Source of the DNA: an uncultured Enhydrobacter sp.
GTDB taxonomy: Bacteria > Pseudomonadota > Gammaproteobacteria > Pseudomonadales > Moraxellaceae
Direction of reading: 5' to 3'
DNA: 40,811 nucleotides
NCBI GenBank assembly: GCA_946222995.1
Contig: CAMIOS010000020.1
Location: forward strand, 1 to 40,811
Shown: positions 24,733 to 34,102 of the stretch, piece after piece
Position numbering within the stretch: the stretch's first letter is position 1
Layout of the letters: every line of letters starts with the position of its first letter
Made by a program: the position numbers and the translations under genes
Notes under the pieces: model-generated
What the model was told of the DNA's origin: nothing
The model's input: only the letters and a program-made list of their open reading frames with translations
The model's database searches: none

Positions 24733-26619
24733 ATGAGTAATTACACGTCCACTTCTCTTGAAGTTTTAGAAGGTCTTGACCCTGTCCGCCGCCGCCCAGG
24801 GATGTACACCGACACCACCCGCCCCAACCACCTCGCCCAAGAAGTCATCGACAACTCTGTCGATGAAGCCTTGGCAGGACACGCCAAAAACATCACCGTG
24901 ATACTGCACACGGACGGCTCGCTGTCAGTCGAAGATGATGGGCGTGGGATGCCCACCGACATTCACCCAGAGTTTAACCAATCGGGCATTGAGCTAATTT
25001 TGACACGCTTACACGCAGGCGGCAAATTTTCCACCGACAATTACCAAGTATCGGGCGGTCTGCATGGCGTGGGCATTTCGGTCGTCAATGCCTTGTCGCA
25101 CAAGGTCGATGTCACCGTGTGGCGAAATGGCGAAGAATTCACCATGCAATTTGTCGATGGCAATGCGGTTGCCCCGCTTGCCGTTGCCCCGGCTACTAAC
25201 AAACGCAAACGGGGTACGCTGGTGCGGTTTTGGGTCAATGAAAAATACTTTGATTCGCCAAAATTTAATATCAAACAACTCAAGCACCACCTTAAAGCCA
25301 AAGCTGTACTGTCAGCGGGTTTGACCATTACCTTTATCAATGACATTGACGGCGAAAAAGACGTTTGGCAATTTACCGATGGGCTGTCGCAATACTTGAC
25401 CGAACAGCTTGTCGATGAAATCACTTTGCCCGAACAGCCATTTGTGTTTGATTATGAAGCCAAAAAAGGCGAGCGGGCAGGCTTAAGCTTTGCCATTTGC
25501 TGGCTTAGCGAGGGTGGCACGCCCGTGCAAGAAAGCTACGTGAATCTGATCCCCACCGCCCAAGGCGGTACGCACGTTAATGGACTTCGCACAGGCATTA
25601 CCGAGGCGTTAAAGGAGTTTTGCGAACTGCATAATTTACTTCCGCGCAATGTCAAACTCGCCCCCGAAGATGTGTGGGATGGGGTGAATTATATTTTATC
25701 GCTCAAATTCTCCGAGCCACAATTTAGCGGACAGACCAAAGAACGCCTATCGAGTCGTGAGGCGGCGGGCGTGGTGCAAGCCTTTGCCAAAGATGGCTTT
25801 AGCCTATGGCTCAATCAAAACTCTGAAATTGCCAAGCAAATCGCTGAACTTGCCATCAACAAAGCAGGCAAACGCCTAAAATCTGCCAAAAAAGTCGAAC
25901 GCAAAAAAATCACCCAAGGACCCGCCTTACCGGGTAAATTGGCGGATTGTCGGGGTGATTTACGCGATGGGGCAGAGCTGTTTTTGGTGGAAGGGGATTC
26001 GGCAGGTGGCTCAGCAAAACAAGCCCGTGACCGTCATTTTCAAGCGATTATGCCGTTACGGGGTAAGATTTTAAACACATGGGAAGTGTCGCCCGACACG
26101 GTGTTGGCAAGCGAAGAAATCCATAATATCGCCATTGCCATTGGCGTAGACCCTGATTCGGATGATTTAAGCGAGCTACGCTACGATAAAATCTGTATTT
26201 TAGCCGATGCCGATTCGGATGGCTTGCATATTGCCACGCTGTTGTGTGCGTTGTTTGTCAAACACTTTAAAGCCGTGGTCGATGCGGGGCATTTGTACGT
26301 CGCCATGCCGCCACTATATCGCATTGATATCGGCAAAGAGGTCGAATACGCCTTGGATAATGACGAGCTTGAAGCAATTTTGAAAAAAGCCAAAGGCAAA
26401 AAGACTCAAATCACGCGGTTTAAGGGTTTGGGTGAGATGAGTGCCGAGCAGCTACGAGAAACCACGATGAACCCTGATACCCGCCGTTTGGTGCAGCTCG
26501 ATTTGGACGACCCAAGTGCAACAGATAGCGTGATGGATATGCTGCTTGCCAAAAAACGGGCAGGCGACCGTAAGGTATGGCTTGAAAGTAAAGGGGATCT
26601 GGCAGAAATCGGTGTTTAA
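24733..26619 (+). CDS. parE: DNA topoisomerase IV subunit B
   Basis: ATPase subunit of topoisomerase IV, which decatenates daughter chromosomes. The 628 residues match E. coli ParE (630) in length. The GHKL ATPase domain carries EVIDNSVDEALAG (about 38-50), DDGRGMP, and GGLHGVGISVVNAL. The toprim domain carries VEGDSAGGSAKQARD (about 418-432) and DADSDG (about 490). The shorter length and the PGKLADC segment separate it from GyrB. AGGAAAAA precedes the ATG. The partner parC is not in the window. Confidence 0.96.
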   Translation: MSNYTSTSLEVLEGLDPVRRRPGMYTDTTRPNHLAQEVIDNSVDEALAGHAKNITVILHTDGSLSVEDDGRGMPTDIHPEFNQSGIELILTRLHAGGKFSTDNYQVSGGLHGVGISVVNALSHKVDVTVWRNGEEFTMQFVDGNAVAPLAVAPATNKRKRGTLVRFWVNEKYFDSPKFNIKQLKHHLKAKAVLSAGLTITFINDIDGEKDVWQFTDGLSQYLTEQLVDEITLPEQPFVFDYEAKKGERAGLSFAICWLSEGGTPVQESYVNLIPTAQGGTHVNGLRTGITEALKEFCELHNLLPRNVKLAPEDVWDGVNYILSLKFSEPQFSGQTKERLSSREAAGVVQAFAKDGFSLWLNQNSEIAKQIAELAINKAGKRLKSAKKVERKKITQGPALPGKLADCRGDLRDGAELFLVEGDSAGGSAKQARDRHFQAIMPLRGKILNTWEVSPDTVLASEEIHNIAIAIGVDPDSDDLSELRYDKICILADADSDGLHIATLLCALFVKHFKAVVDAGHLYVAMPPLYRIDIGKEVEYALDNDELEAILKKAKGKKTQITRFKGLGEMSAEQLRETTMNPDTRRLVQLDLDDPSATDSVMDMLLAKKRAGDRKVWLESKGDLAEIGV

Positions 26620-26642
26620 GTCTAATAATCGCAAAGTTTGCT

Positions 26643-26672
26643 AATTTCAGTGAACTACTGTAAACTGAAATT
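26643..26672. promoter_or_regulatory. inverted repeat between parE and the acyltransferase gene
   Basis: Nine-base arms AATTTCAGT (26643-26651) and ACTGAAATT (26664-26672) enclose 12 bases. It has no strong T tract, so it could be a weak parE terminator or an operator for the next gene, whose start is 29 bases further on. Confidence 0.4.
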
Positions 26673-26700
26673 AAAATTAGTAAATTAAAGAGACTTATTC

Positions 26701-27339
26701 ATGGATATGAATCACCTACAGCCATTAGAGCCTAGCCAATTTGGGTCTAATGTGCCACGCCGTTATGACCCGAAGATTGCGAGATTAGCGAAAAAGTACC
26801 TAGAAATGACAGGTTGGCAGATTGTGGGTGACGTGCCCAATGTCAAAAAATTGGTGATGCTGGCCGCACCGCATACGTCTAATCTAGATGGGTGGAATGC
26901 GGTTATGGGGATTTTATCGGTGGGGATTGATTTTAAGTTGATGGGAAAAAAAGAGTTATTTCGCATCCCTATTATTGGTCAGTTTCTCAAATGGGGTGGC
27001 ATGATTTCGATTGATCGACAGAAAAAAGGCTCAACTTTACAAGCAACGATTGATCAATTTAACAAATTAGATCAGCTTTGGTTGGGACTGGCGCCCGAAG
27101 GAACACGCAGTTATACCGAAAAATGGAAAACGGGTTTTTATCATATTGCGGTAGGCGCAGGTGTGCCAATTTTACCGATTGCAATGGATTATAAAACCAA
27201 GCAAATGCGTTTTATGCCCCTGTTTTATCCAACTGGCGATTATGATGCTGATTTACCCAAAATTTTGGAAAATTACCGCGGGGTTATGGGTAAGCACTTT
27301 GAGAAAATGTCCCAGCCGTTGCAAGATTTGCACCGCTGA
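26701..27339 (+). CDS. 1-acylglycerol-3-phosphate acyltransferase-like protein (LPLAT family)
   Basis: Membrane-associated acyltransferase of 212 residues. It contains the LPLAT catalytic pair in HTSNLD (His near residue 58, Asp five further), a block ending GMISIDRQ, and the phosphate-binding APEGTRS near residue 131, followed by a hydrophobic VGAGVPILPIAMDY. It is shorter than PlsC (245) and resembles the family of uncharacterised acyltransferases with a WGG-x-IxIDR block. AAAGAG lies about eight bases before ATG 26701; a second ATG is at 26707. It ends in a strong terminator. Acceptor and acyl donor are unknown. Confidence 0.82.
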   Translation: MDMNHLQPLEPSQFGSNVPRRYDPKIARLAKKYLEMTGWQIVGDVPNVKKLVMLAAPHTSNLDGWNAVMGILSVGIDFKLMGKKELFRIPIIGQFLKWGGMISIDRQKKGSTLQATIDQFNKLDQLWLGLAPEGTRSYTEKWKTGFYHIAVGAGVPILPIAMDYKTKQMRFMPLFYPTGDYDADLPKILENYRGVMGKHFEKMSQPLQDLHR

Positions 27340-27383
27340 TTTTTTACGAACATCAGCGAAAACATCGCGTATGTATTATAATG

Positions 27384-27409
27384 GGCAAGTTTTTTAACTT
27401 GCCTTTTTT
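27384..27409 (+). terminator. rho-independent terminator after the acyltransferase gene
   Basis: A perfect eight-base stem GGCAAGTT/AACTTGCC with a TTTT loop is followed by six T. It lies inside the longest possible cmoA reading frame, which shows that the cmoA start must be downstream of it. Confidence 0.9.
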
Positions 27410-27419
27410 GGTTATCATT

Positions 27420-28175
27420 ATGTCTGCCCACGATACGCTTTTTACCACCCCACTTGATGCCGATGCGCGCTTTAGCTTTGATGAGCAAGTGGTCGCTTGT
27501 TTTCCTGATATGATCCGCCGAAGCGTGCCTGGCTATGGTCAGATGCTCGCCATGTTACCGATTTTTGCCAAACGTCACTGTCAGTTCCGTCAAACTGGTC
27601 ACAATGGCAATAAAGTCAGCCGTGTGTATGATTTGGGCTGTTCGCTTGGGGCGGTGAGCTTTGCGTTGGCAGGGGAATTTGCCCCACAGGATTTACAGAT
27701 TAAAGCCATTGATATTTCTGAGCCGATGATAACTAAAGCCCAAACGGTACTCACCGAACATTATCCTGAGCATGACATTGAGCTGATATGTGCCGATGTG
27801 TGCGAGGTGGATTTTGAGCCGTGTGATATGATTGTACTGAATTTAACGTTACAATTTTTATCACCCAAAAAACGAGAAACCTTGCTAAAAAAATGCTATG
27901 ACGCTTTAGCAGAGGGTGGGATTTTAATTTTGACTGAAAAAACCCATCTACTCGATGAGGCAGACGATGCGTGGCGAGTCGAGCGGTATTATGATTTTAA
28001 ACGAGCCAATGGCTATACCGAAATGGAAATTAGTGGCAAACGTAATGCCCTTGAAAATGTGCTAATTACTGATACGCTCGATTTTCATCATGCACGTTTG
28101 GCACAAGTAGGATTTAAACGGCATTTGACATGGTTTCAGTTTTTAAACTTTGCCTCCATTATCGCTTTTAAATAA
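27420..28175 (+). CDS. cmoA: carboxy-S-adenosylmethionine synthase CmoA
   Basis: Makes carboxy-SAM from SAM and prephenate for wobble-uridine modification (cmo5U34) in tRNA. The 251 residues begin MSAHDTLFTT, close to the E. coli length (247). Visible elements are the SFDEQVVACFPDMIRRSVPGY N-terminal region, YDLGCSLG (motif I), IDISEPM, and the NLTLQFL segment. ATG 27420 is used because a terminator hairpin fills the preceding 13 codons of the open frame. It is followed by cmoB after 32 bases, the usual operon. Confidence 0.94.
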   Translation: MSAHDTLFTTPLDADARFSFDEQVVACFPDMIRRSVPGYGQMLAMLPIFAKRHCQFRQTGHNGNKVSRVYDLGCSLGAVSFALAGEFAPQDLQIKAIDISEPMITKAQTVLTEHYPEHDIELICADVCEVDFEPCDMIVLNLTLQFLSPKKRETLLKKCYDALAEGGILILTEKTHLLDEADDAWRVERYYDFKRANGYTEMEISGKRNALENVLITDTLDFHHARLAQVGFKRHLTWFQFLNFASIIAFK

Positions 28176-28207
28176 GCCGTATTGCGTTTAAATAAGGTGA
28201 AAAATTG

Positions 28208-29251
28208 ATGAATCACACCATCCAAACCGCAGAAACCGAAACGTATCTCACCCTACTTCAACTCGCCGCAAAATACCCCACCGCAAACGACTGGCTTGCC
28301 CATCTACCCAACTGGCTTGTGGCTATCAAAGACAAAAAACGCTACGCTCACGCCCCCTATTATCAATCTATCATCGAAAATCTGCCAACTGTACAGCAGG
28401 TCAAAACCGACTTGAATACCACCTGTATTAGCGCCGAATTTGATTGGTCAATGGATGAGTATAAACGCAGCACCGCCCTTCTCAAAAAACTCATGCCATG
28501 GCGAAAAGGTGGTTTTATGCTAGGTCATGGCGAGCAAAAAATCCATATTGACACTGAATGGCGAAGTGACTGGAAATGGGATAGAGTCGCGCCCCATATC
28601 AGTAACTTAAAAGGCAGACGCGTGCTCGATGTGGGCGGTGGCTCAGGTTATCACGGTTGGCGAATGGCAGGCATGGGGGCAAGTACCGTGATTGTCATTG
28701 ACCCATCCTGCCTATTTTATCACCAGTTCATGGCAATACGGCACTTTGTTGGCGATGCTGACCGCAATGGATTTGGTCGTTTGACAGTCAATTTTATTCC
28801 TGTACCACTTGAAGCCCTGCCCATTGCCAAGCAACAAGGACAACTGTTTCATACCGTATTTAGTATGGGCGTACTTTATCATCGCGCATCACCGTTTGAA
28901 CATCTAGAGCAGCTTAAAGCGCAGTTGGTCAAAGGCGGTGAATTGGTACTTGAAACACTGGTCATCGAAGGCGATGATACTACTGTGCTTGTACCAAAAG
29001 ATCGTTATGCAATGATGAATAATGTTTATTGCTTACCATCCGTGGCGGCATTGACACTATGGCTTGAAAAAGTCGGCCTTGTCGATGTGAAATGTGTGGA
29101 TATTGACGTGACATCGACCCAAGAACAGCGTAAAACCGAGTGGATGGATTATCAGTCATTAAGCGATTTTCTTAACCCAACTGATTCGACCAAAACCATA
29201 GAAGGCTATCAACGACCCACGCGTGCGGTCATGGTAGCCAAAAAACCCTAA
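28208..29251 (+). CDS. cmoB: tRNA U34 carboxymethyltransferase CmoB
   Basis: Transfers the carboxymethyl group of carboxy-SAM to 5-hydroxyuridine 34 of tRNA. The 347 residues include the N-terminal LPNW element, the WRKGGF segment, SAM-binding DVGGGSGYHGWRM at about 141-153, and MGVLYHRASPFEHL further on. These match the family. ATG 28208 follows AAGGTG; the TTG directly before it was not used. It forms an operon with cmoA and converges with the DUF2788 gene, leaving 13 bases between the stops. Confidence 0.94.
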   Translation: MNHTIQTAETETYLTLLQLAAKYPTANDWLAHLPNWLVAIKDKKRYAHAPYYQSIIENLPTVQQVKTDLNTTCISAEFDWSMDEYKRSTALLKKLMPWRKGGFMLGHGEQKIHIDTEWRSDWKWDRVAPHISNLKGRRVLDVGGGSGYHGWRMAGMGASTVIVIDPSCLFYHQFMAIRHFVGDADRNGFGRLTVNFIPVPLEALPIAKQQGQLFHTVFSMGVLYHRASPFEHLEQLKAQLVKGGELVLETLVIEGDDTTVLVPKDRYAMMNNVYCLPSVAALTLWLEKVGLVDVKCVDIDVTSTQEQRKTEWMDYQSLSDFLNPTDSTKTIEGYQRPTRAVMVAKKP

Positions 29252-29264
29252 AAACGAGCGCTAC

Positions 29265-29483
29265 TTAAAGGGTGCGGTTAAAATACCATTCCATCGCCAT
29301 TTTGATTAAAAAACCAAAAAAGCCACCGCCCAATGCCACAAAAATCCAAAATGTGCCTTGTCTGCCCGCATTATTTTTTTTCGACAAATCATACATAATA
29401 AAAAATAAAAAAGCGATAAACACAGGCACCAGCACATCCATGCCCCATTTGGTAATTGTCTCATTTGATATTAAAACAAACAT
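29265..29483 (-). CDS. DUF2788-family small membrane protein
   Basis: The 72-residue product has two transmembrane helices (about 16-31 and 45-64) around a basic loop, SKKNNAGRQGTFW, which is the conserved NAGR-x-GTF element of DUF2788 as I know it. The function is unknown. AGGTGAAACT precedes the ATG. A TATAAT box on the minus strand at 29543-29538, next to a palindrome, may be its promoter. Confidence 0.7.
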   Translation of the reverse strand: MFVLISNETITKWGMDVLVPVFIAFLFFIMYDLSKKNNAGRQGTFWIFVALGGGFFGFLIKMAMEWYFNRTL

Positions 29484-29525
29484 AGTTTCACCTATTTAAT
29501 TGAGCCTAAAACCCATATGATCTAA

Positions 29526-29543
29526 CCCTATAGGGCTATTATA
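29526..29543 (-). promoter_or_regulatory. TATAAT box and CCCTATAGGG palindrome upstream of the DUF2788 gene
   Basis: On the minus strand TATAAT (29543-29538) is followed directly by the perfect ten-base palindrome CCCTATAGGG (29526-29535), which would cover the transcription start. No -35 is evident. The site could be an operator. Confidence 0.35.
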
Positions 29544-29713
29544 AGGCAAAATTCATTAATACCGTGTAAAGCCGTGTATCTTTTATTGATATAGGTGGGC
29601 GCGAAAAATTATTATGATGAAAAAATGATGAAAAATTGCTATATTTAACCTCAAAATTTTTATGATTAAAACATCCACGTCCCCCAATTAAAAAGTGTTA
29701 AAAGAGAACTTTC

Positions 29714-31531
29714 ATGTCAGAACAACAGCCTATCATTGAGCAAGCGCTAGCCCAAGTCGTTGACCAATTAAAACACCAGCAAATCTTGCCAAGTGACTGG
29801 CAAAACAATAGCATCATTCAACGTACCAAAGACCAAAGCCATGGCGATTTTGCCAGCAATCTTGCAATGGTCGCTGCCAAAGTGGCGGGGATGAAACCAC
29901 GAGAACTTGCCGAAAAAATCGTTTCGCTCTTACCAAAAAGCGAACAAATTGATAAAGTTGATATCGCAGGAGCAGGGTTTATTAACTTTTTTCTTAATGA
30001 CAATGCGCGTTTTGCGGTACTCGACGAGATTATGACCCAACGGGGTGATTTTGGCACCTCTCAAGCGTATGTTGGTAAAAAAATTCAGGTTGAATTTGTC
30101 TCAGCCAACCCCACTTCAAGCTTACATGTGGGTCATGGGCGGGGAGCAGCATTTGGCATGAGTGTGGCAAACCTGCTTGAAGCGGTCGGTTATCACGTTG
30201 ACCGAGAGTATTATGTCAACGATGCAGGGCGGCAGATGGATATTTTAGCCACCAGTAGCTATTTGCGTTATCTTGAACTGTGCGGCGAGCCTGTGGTATT
30301 TCCGACCAACGCTTATCAAGGTGGCTATGTCAAAGACATCGCAAGTCCCATTAAAAAACAGCATGGCGACCATCTCAAAACTCGTTGGGAACACATGATG
30401 CAAGGTGTGCCTGCTGATGCGGTGTATAGCACGGACGACCAAGGTGAAAAAGTGCTGGTATCGGGGGACAAAGAAGCCCATATCGACGCACTTATTGCCA
30501 ATACCAAAGCCAATCTTGGCGCAAATTATCAGATTTTCCATGAAGCGGCGTTAACCACTATCTTGGATGATATCAAAGATGATTTGGCAGATTTTGGGGT
30601 ACGCTTTGACCAATGGTTTAGCGAAAAGTCGATTCAAGATGCCATCGAGCCTGCGTTACAATTGCTCAATGAGCGTGGCTATCTGTACGAAAAAGACGGC
30701 AATCTGTGGTTTAAATCCACCGAATTTGGCGACGAAAAAGACCGTGTTGTGCGGCGTGCCAATGGTCAATTTACCTATTTCGCCTCAGATATCGCCTATC
30801 ACAAAGACAAGCTAGACCGTGGTTATGATCGCATTATTGATGTGTGGGGATCCGATCATCACGGCTATATCAAACGGGTGAAAGCGGCATTATCAGCGAT
30901 GGGCTATGATGCTGATAAGATGGATGTGATTTTGGTGCAGTTTGTCACCTTGTGGCGAGGTGATGAACAAGTACAAATGTCGTCTCGTTCTGGGCAATTT
31001 GTGACATTGCGAGAACTGCGAGAGGAAGTTGGCAATGATGCGGCACGCTTTTACTATGTCGCTCGTAAGCCTGAGCAGCATATCGACTTTGACCTTGAAC
31101 TTGCCAAATCTAATAACAAAGAAAATGCGGTATATTATATTCAATATGCGCATGCCCGTATCTGTCGTGTGTTAGAGCGACTTGAAGAGCGCGGGCTACA
31201 AGTTAATGATAGTCTGGGCAAACAGTATCAAAATTTATTAACCGAAGCGGTTGAGACTGAGTTGTTAAAGATGCTCTCAGCGTATCCCGAGGTACTCCAA
31301 AAAGCCGCCGTCAGTTATGAGCCGCATTTATTAACCAATTATCTTAAAGATTTGGCAAGTGCGTTTCATGGTTGGTACGATAACAACCGCATTTTGCCCA
31401 AAGAGGGTGAAGCGTTTGGCGAAACGGAGCAACACTTGATGCAGGCTCGGTTACGCTTGTCAAAATCGGTACGCCAAGTCATTCAAAACGGCTTGACGTT
31501 GTTGGGGTTGACCGCGCCAACCAGTATGTAA
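29714..31531 (+). CDS. argS: arginyl-tRNA synthetase
   Basis: Class Ia synthetase charging tRNA-Arg. The 605 residues have the ArgRS N-terminal additional domain (1-115), a HIGH-type motif HVGHGRG near residue 138, the NDAGRQM segment, the KMSKS counterpart in QMSSRSGQFVTL, and the C-terminal anticodon-binding helical domain ending LGLTAPTSM. AGAG precedes the ATG. It is the first gene of a probable run argS, SPOR protein, cydD, cydC. Confidence 0.96.
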   Translation: MSEQQPIIEQALAQVVDQLKHQQILPSDWQNNSIIQRTKDQSHGDFASNLAMVAAKVAGMKPRELAEKIVSLLPKSEQIDKVDIAGAGFINFFLNDNARFAVLDEIMTQRGDFGTSQAYVGKKIQVEFVSANPTSSLHVGHGRGAAFGMSVANLLEAVGYHVDREYYVNDAGRQMDILATSSYLRYLELCGEPVVFPTNAYQGGYVKDIASPIKKQHGDHLKTRWEHMMQGVPADAVYSTDDQGEKVLVSGDKEAHIDALIANTKANLGANYQIFHEAALTTILDDIKDDLADFGVRFDQWFSEKSIQDAIEPALQLLNERGYLYEKDGNLWFKSTEFGDEKDRVVRRANGQFTYFASDIAYHKDKLDRGYDRIIDVWGSDHHGYIKRVKAALSAMGYDADKMDVILVQFVTLWRGDEQVQMSSRSGQFVTLRELREEVGNDAARFYYVARKPEQHIDFDLELAKSNNKENAVYYIQYAHARICRVLERLEERGLQVNDSLGKQYQNLLTEAVETELLKMLSAYPEVLQKAAVSYEPHLLTNYLKDLASAFHGWYDNNRILPKEGEAFGETEQHLMQARLRLSKSVRQVIQNGLTLLGLTAPTSM

Positions 31532-31641
31532 GGCGACTCCACTGATACTGTGGCCTTGAATAGTGAATAAAACTGGTGAATAAAGTACCCATTGGTGGAA
31601 GAAGAAGTAGTTGTTAAACCTAGCCTTGTGAGGAGAAATGT

Positions 31642-32373
31642 ATGCCAAAACCCAAAGGGGCTACCCCAAAAAAGTCACCTGATGGCATGTCTTTATTTGC
31701 AGCGGTATTGGTGGGCGTGGTGTTGACCTTATGTCTGGTGCTATTTGTGTACCTGTGGAATCCATTTAACCAAGGCAAAACTGACCTAAGCGTCCAAGAA
31801 GATACCATTGTTCAGCCCAAAACTGCCAGCGTAGCCAATCAGGCAACCACTTATGAGTTTTACGATTTATTAAAACAACAACAAGTCAGCGGTGTGCCAG
31901 ACCAAGCCATTGCTAGCCAACCTGTACCTACCAACCCCCCGCCCGATGTGGTGGTCACAGGTAATACAGCCATCGCCTCTGCTACCAAAGCGACCAATGA
32001 CAGCCCAGATACAAGCCATCCGATGACTAACGATGCAGACGACACCAAAGCTAACTTAGGCGATACGACAGCATCAGTCGATGCAACTGCTGCCGCCACT
32101 GACTCAACTAATAGCAAAGATATCCAACCTACAAGTACTTATATTTTGCAGATTAATAGCTTTGATAACGCTGATGCGGCAGATAGACGACGTGCCGAAG
32201 TGCTGATGGCAGGGGTTGATGCCCAAATCGTTAAAAAACGCTTGTCAGATGAGAGTATGGTATATCAAGTTATTTCTCGCCCGATGCCCAACTCACAATT
32301 GGCGGCACAGGCACAGCGCCGCTTACAAAATAGTGGTATTGACTCACTGATTGTCGAACAACGAAGAAAATAA
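31642..32373 (+). CDS. SPOR-domain membrane protein (FtsN-like)
   Basis: Bitopic protein of 243 residues: short basic cytoplasmic tail, one transmembrane helix (about 17-41), a Thr/Ala/Asp-rich periplasmic linker (about 60-160), and a C-terminal SPOR domain starting YILQINSFDNADAADRRRAEV (about 168) that would bind denuded septal peptidoglycan. AGGAG lies eight bases before the ATG. SPOR proteins next to argS are common in Pseudomonas and relatives and are often annotated FtsN-like. The linker is shorter than that of E. coli FtsN, so I leave out the symbol. Confidence 0.85.
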   Translation: MPKPKGATPKKSPDGMSLFAAVLVGVVLTLCLVLFVYLWNPFNQGKTDLSVQEDTIVQPKTASVANQATTYEFYDLLKQQQVSGVPDQAIASQPVPTNPPPDVVVTGNTAIASATKATNDSPDTSHPMTNDADDTKANLGDTTASVDATAAATDSTNSKDIQPTSTYILQINSFDNADAADRRRAEVLMAGVDAQIVKKRLSDESMVYQVISRPMPNSQLAAQAQRRLQNSGIDSLIVEQRRK

Positions 32374-32401
32374 TTCTTACTTTAGTTAAAGCTGTCACTT
32401 T

Positions 32402-34102
32402 ATGGCAAAAAAACTTAGCACCCCAGAAAAGCAACTTCTTAAAGATATTGCCCAACCTGTCAAACGCCAAACCACGGCTGCCTTACTCCTAGCCGTGATG
32501 ATGACTTTATTATTTATTACCCAATCTTGGATTCTTGCCAAGATTTTTGGTCAATGGCTGATGGCTTTTTTTGCCCATCAGTCTATTGAGGGTCAGCTAG
32601 TAAGGCATTATTTGCCGTGGTTATTGGCGTGTCTGGTGTTGCGACCGATATTGGGTATGGTCAAAGATAACATTGCCCATCAAGCGGGTTTGCAAGTGGC
32701 AAGTCAAGTTCGTGCGCAATTGCTGGATAAGCTTACCGCAATCGGTTCGGCGCGCTACCAATTTGGTAGCGATGGGAGTTTGACCAGTCAAATTTTAAGC
32801 CAAACCGATGCGTTAGTGGGTTATATTAGCCGTTTTAATCTGCAAAAAATGATTGTCGGCATCACGCCGCTATTGCTATTAATCGCTGCTGCGACCCAAA
32901 GCCCGTTTGCTGCTTTGATTATGCTACTGACTGCACCACTGGTACCGATTTTTATGATCGTGATTGGCAAAGCCACCGCCAAAAAAAGTGCGGCACAGTT
33001 TCAAGCGATGGCACAATTAAGCGGGCGGTTTTTAGATTGGGTACGGGGCATGCCAACTTTACAACGGCTTGGGGCAATTAATATCGCAAGCGATGATATC
33101 AATCAGTCTGCGGATGCGTATCGCCGTCGTACAATGGATGTGCTAAAAGTGGCGTTTTTAAATACCGCTTCACTTGAGCTTTTAACGGCATTGTCGATTG
33201 CGTTGTTGGCGGTATATCTTGGTTTTGGCTTGATGGGGATTTTACCTTGGCATAAAAATAGCGTGCCTGTGCCGTATCAGCAAGCGTTGTTTTTGCTTAT
33301 GCTTGCGCCCGAATTTTATGCCCCACTGCGTCAGTTAGGCGCAGATTATCATGTCAAAGCCCAAGCTGAAGGGGCGGTACAAAGTTTGTTGCCCATGTTA
33401 TCAGTCGCCCAACCACAAGCTGCTGTAAGCCATGGCCAAGCGGTTAATTTAACCATCCCACCGAGTTTGGTTGTTAACCAGTTGTCAGTCATTACGCCCG
33501 AAGGACGTACACGCTTAGCACCAATCAGCTTTACCATTCAAGCGGGCAAGCGGGTAGCGCTGGTGGGGGAAAGTGGTAGTGGTAAATCGACTTTGTTACA
33601 GGTGTTACTTGGGTTTTGTGATTATCAAGGCACAGTGATTGTCAATCACCAAGACTTTACCCAAATTGATAAAAATAGCTTACGCCATCAAGTGGCTTAT
33701 CTATCTCAAAATACCACCTTGCTACCGATGTCCATTGCTGACAATCTGCGGCTAGCTAGCCCCACGGCAACAGACGCTCAGTTACAGGCGGTGCTACAGA
33801 CGGTACAGCTTTGGGAATTGATTCAGCGTTTACCCAAGGGGATTGACACCTTACTTGGCGAGCGAGGTAGCGGACTGTCAGGCGGGCAACAACGCCGACT
33901 TGCCATTGCGCAAGTGATGCTGCAAGATGCCCAACTTTGGTTACTTGATGAGCCAACAGAACACTTAGATAGTGATACGGCAATGGGCATCCATACGCTG
34001 CTTGAGCAAGTGACCGCAGGCAAAACGGTGTTGTGGGTGACCCATGATATCAGCGCTGTACCTTGGTTGGATAAAAAATTGAGTTTTGGTGAGGGGGCAT
34101 AA
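32402..34102 (+). CDS. cydD: thiol reductant ABC exporter subunit CydD
   Basis: Membrane-ATPase half of the heterodimeric CydDC exporter, which moves cysteine and glutathione to the periplasm and is needed to assemble cytochrome bd. The 566 residues have six N-terminal helices, then Walker A GESGSGKST near 388, signature LSGGQQRRLAIA near 491, and Walker B LWLLDEPTEHLD near 511. It overlaps cydC by one base (TAATG). The upstream spacing of 28 bases from the SPOR gene suggests the same transcript. No strong ribosome site is seen before ATG 32402. Confidence 0.92.
   Translation: MAKKLSTPEKQLLKDIAQPVKRQTTAALLLAVMMTLLFITQSWILAKIFGQWLMAFFAHQSIEGQLVRHYLPWLLACLVLRPILGMVKDNIAHQAGLQVASQVRAQLLDKLTAIGSARYQFGSDGSLTSQILSQTDALVGYISRFNLQKMIVGITPLLLLIAAATQSPFAALIMLLTAPLVPIFMIVIGKATAKKSAAQFQAMAQLSGRFLDWVRGMPTLQRLGAINIASDDINQSADAYRRRTMDVLKVAFLNTASLELLTALSIALLAVYLGFGLMGILPWHKNSVPVPYQQALFLLMLAPEFYAPLRQLGADYHVKAQAEGAVQSLLPMLSVAQPQAAVSHGQAVNLTIPPSLVVNQLSVITPEGRTRLAPISFTIQAGKRVALVGESGSGKSTLLQVLLGFCDYQGTVIVNHQDFTQIDKNSLRHQVAYLSQNTTLLPMSIADNLRLASPTATDAQLQAVLQTVQLWELIQRLPKGIDTLLGERGSGLSGGQQRRLAIAQVMLQDAQLWLLDEPTEHLDSDTAMGIHTLLEQVTAGKTVLWVTHDISAVPWLDKKLSFGEGA

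Noticed and set aside
27381..27419. Extension of cmoA to ATG 27381
   Set aside because: These 13 codons contain a perfect rho-independent terminator hairpin, and ATG 27420 gives the normal CmoA N-terminus.
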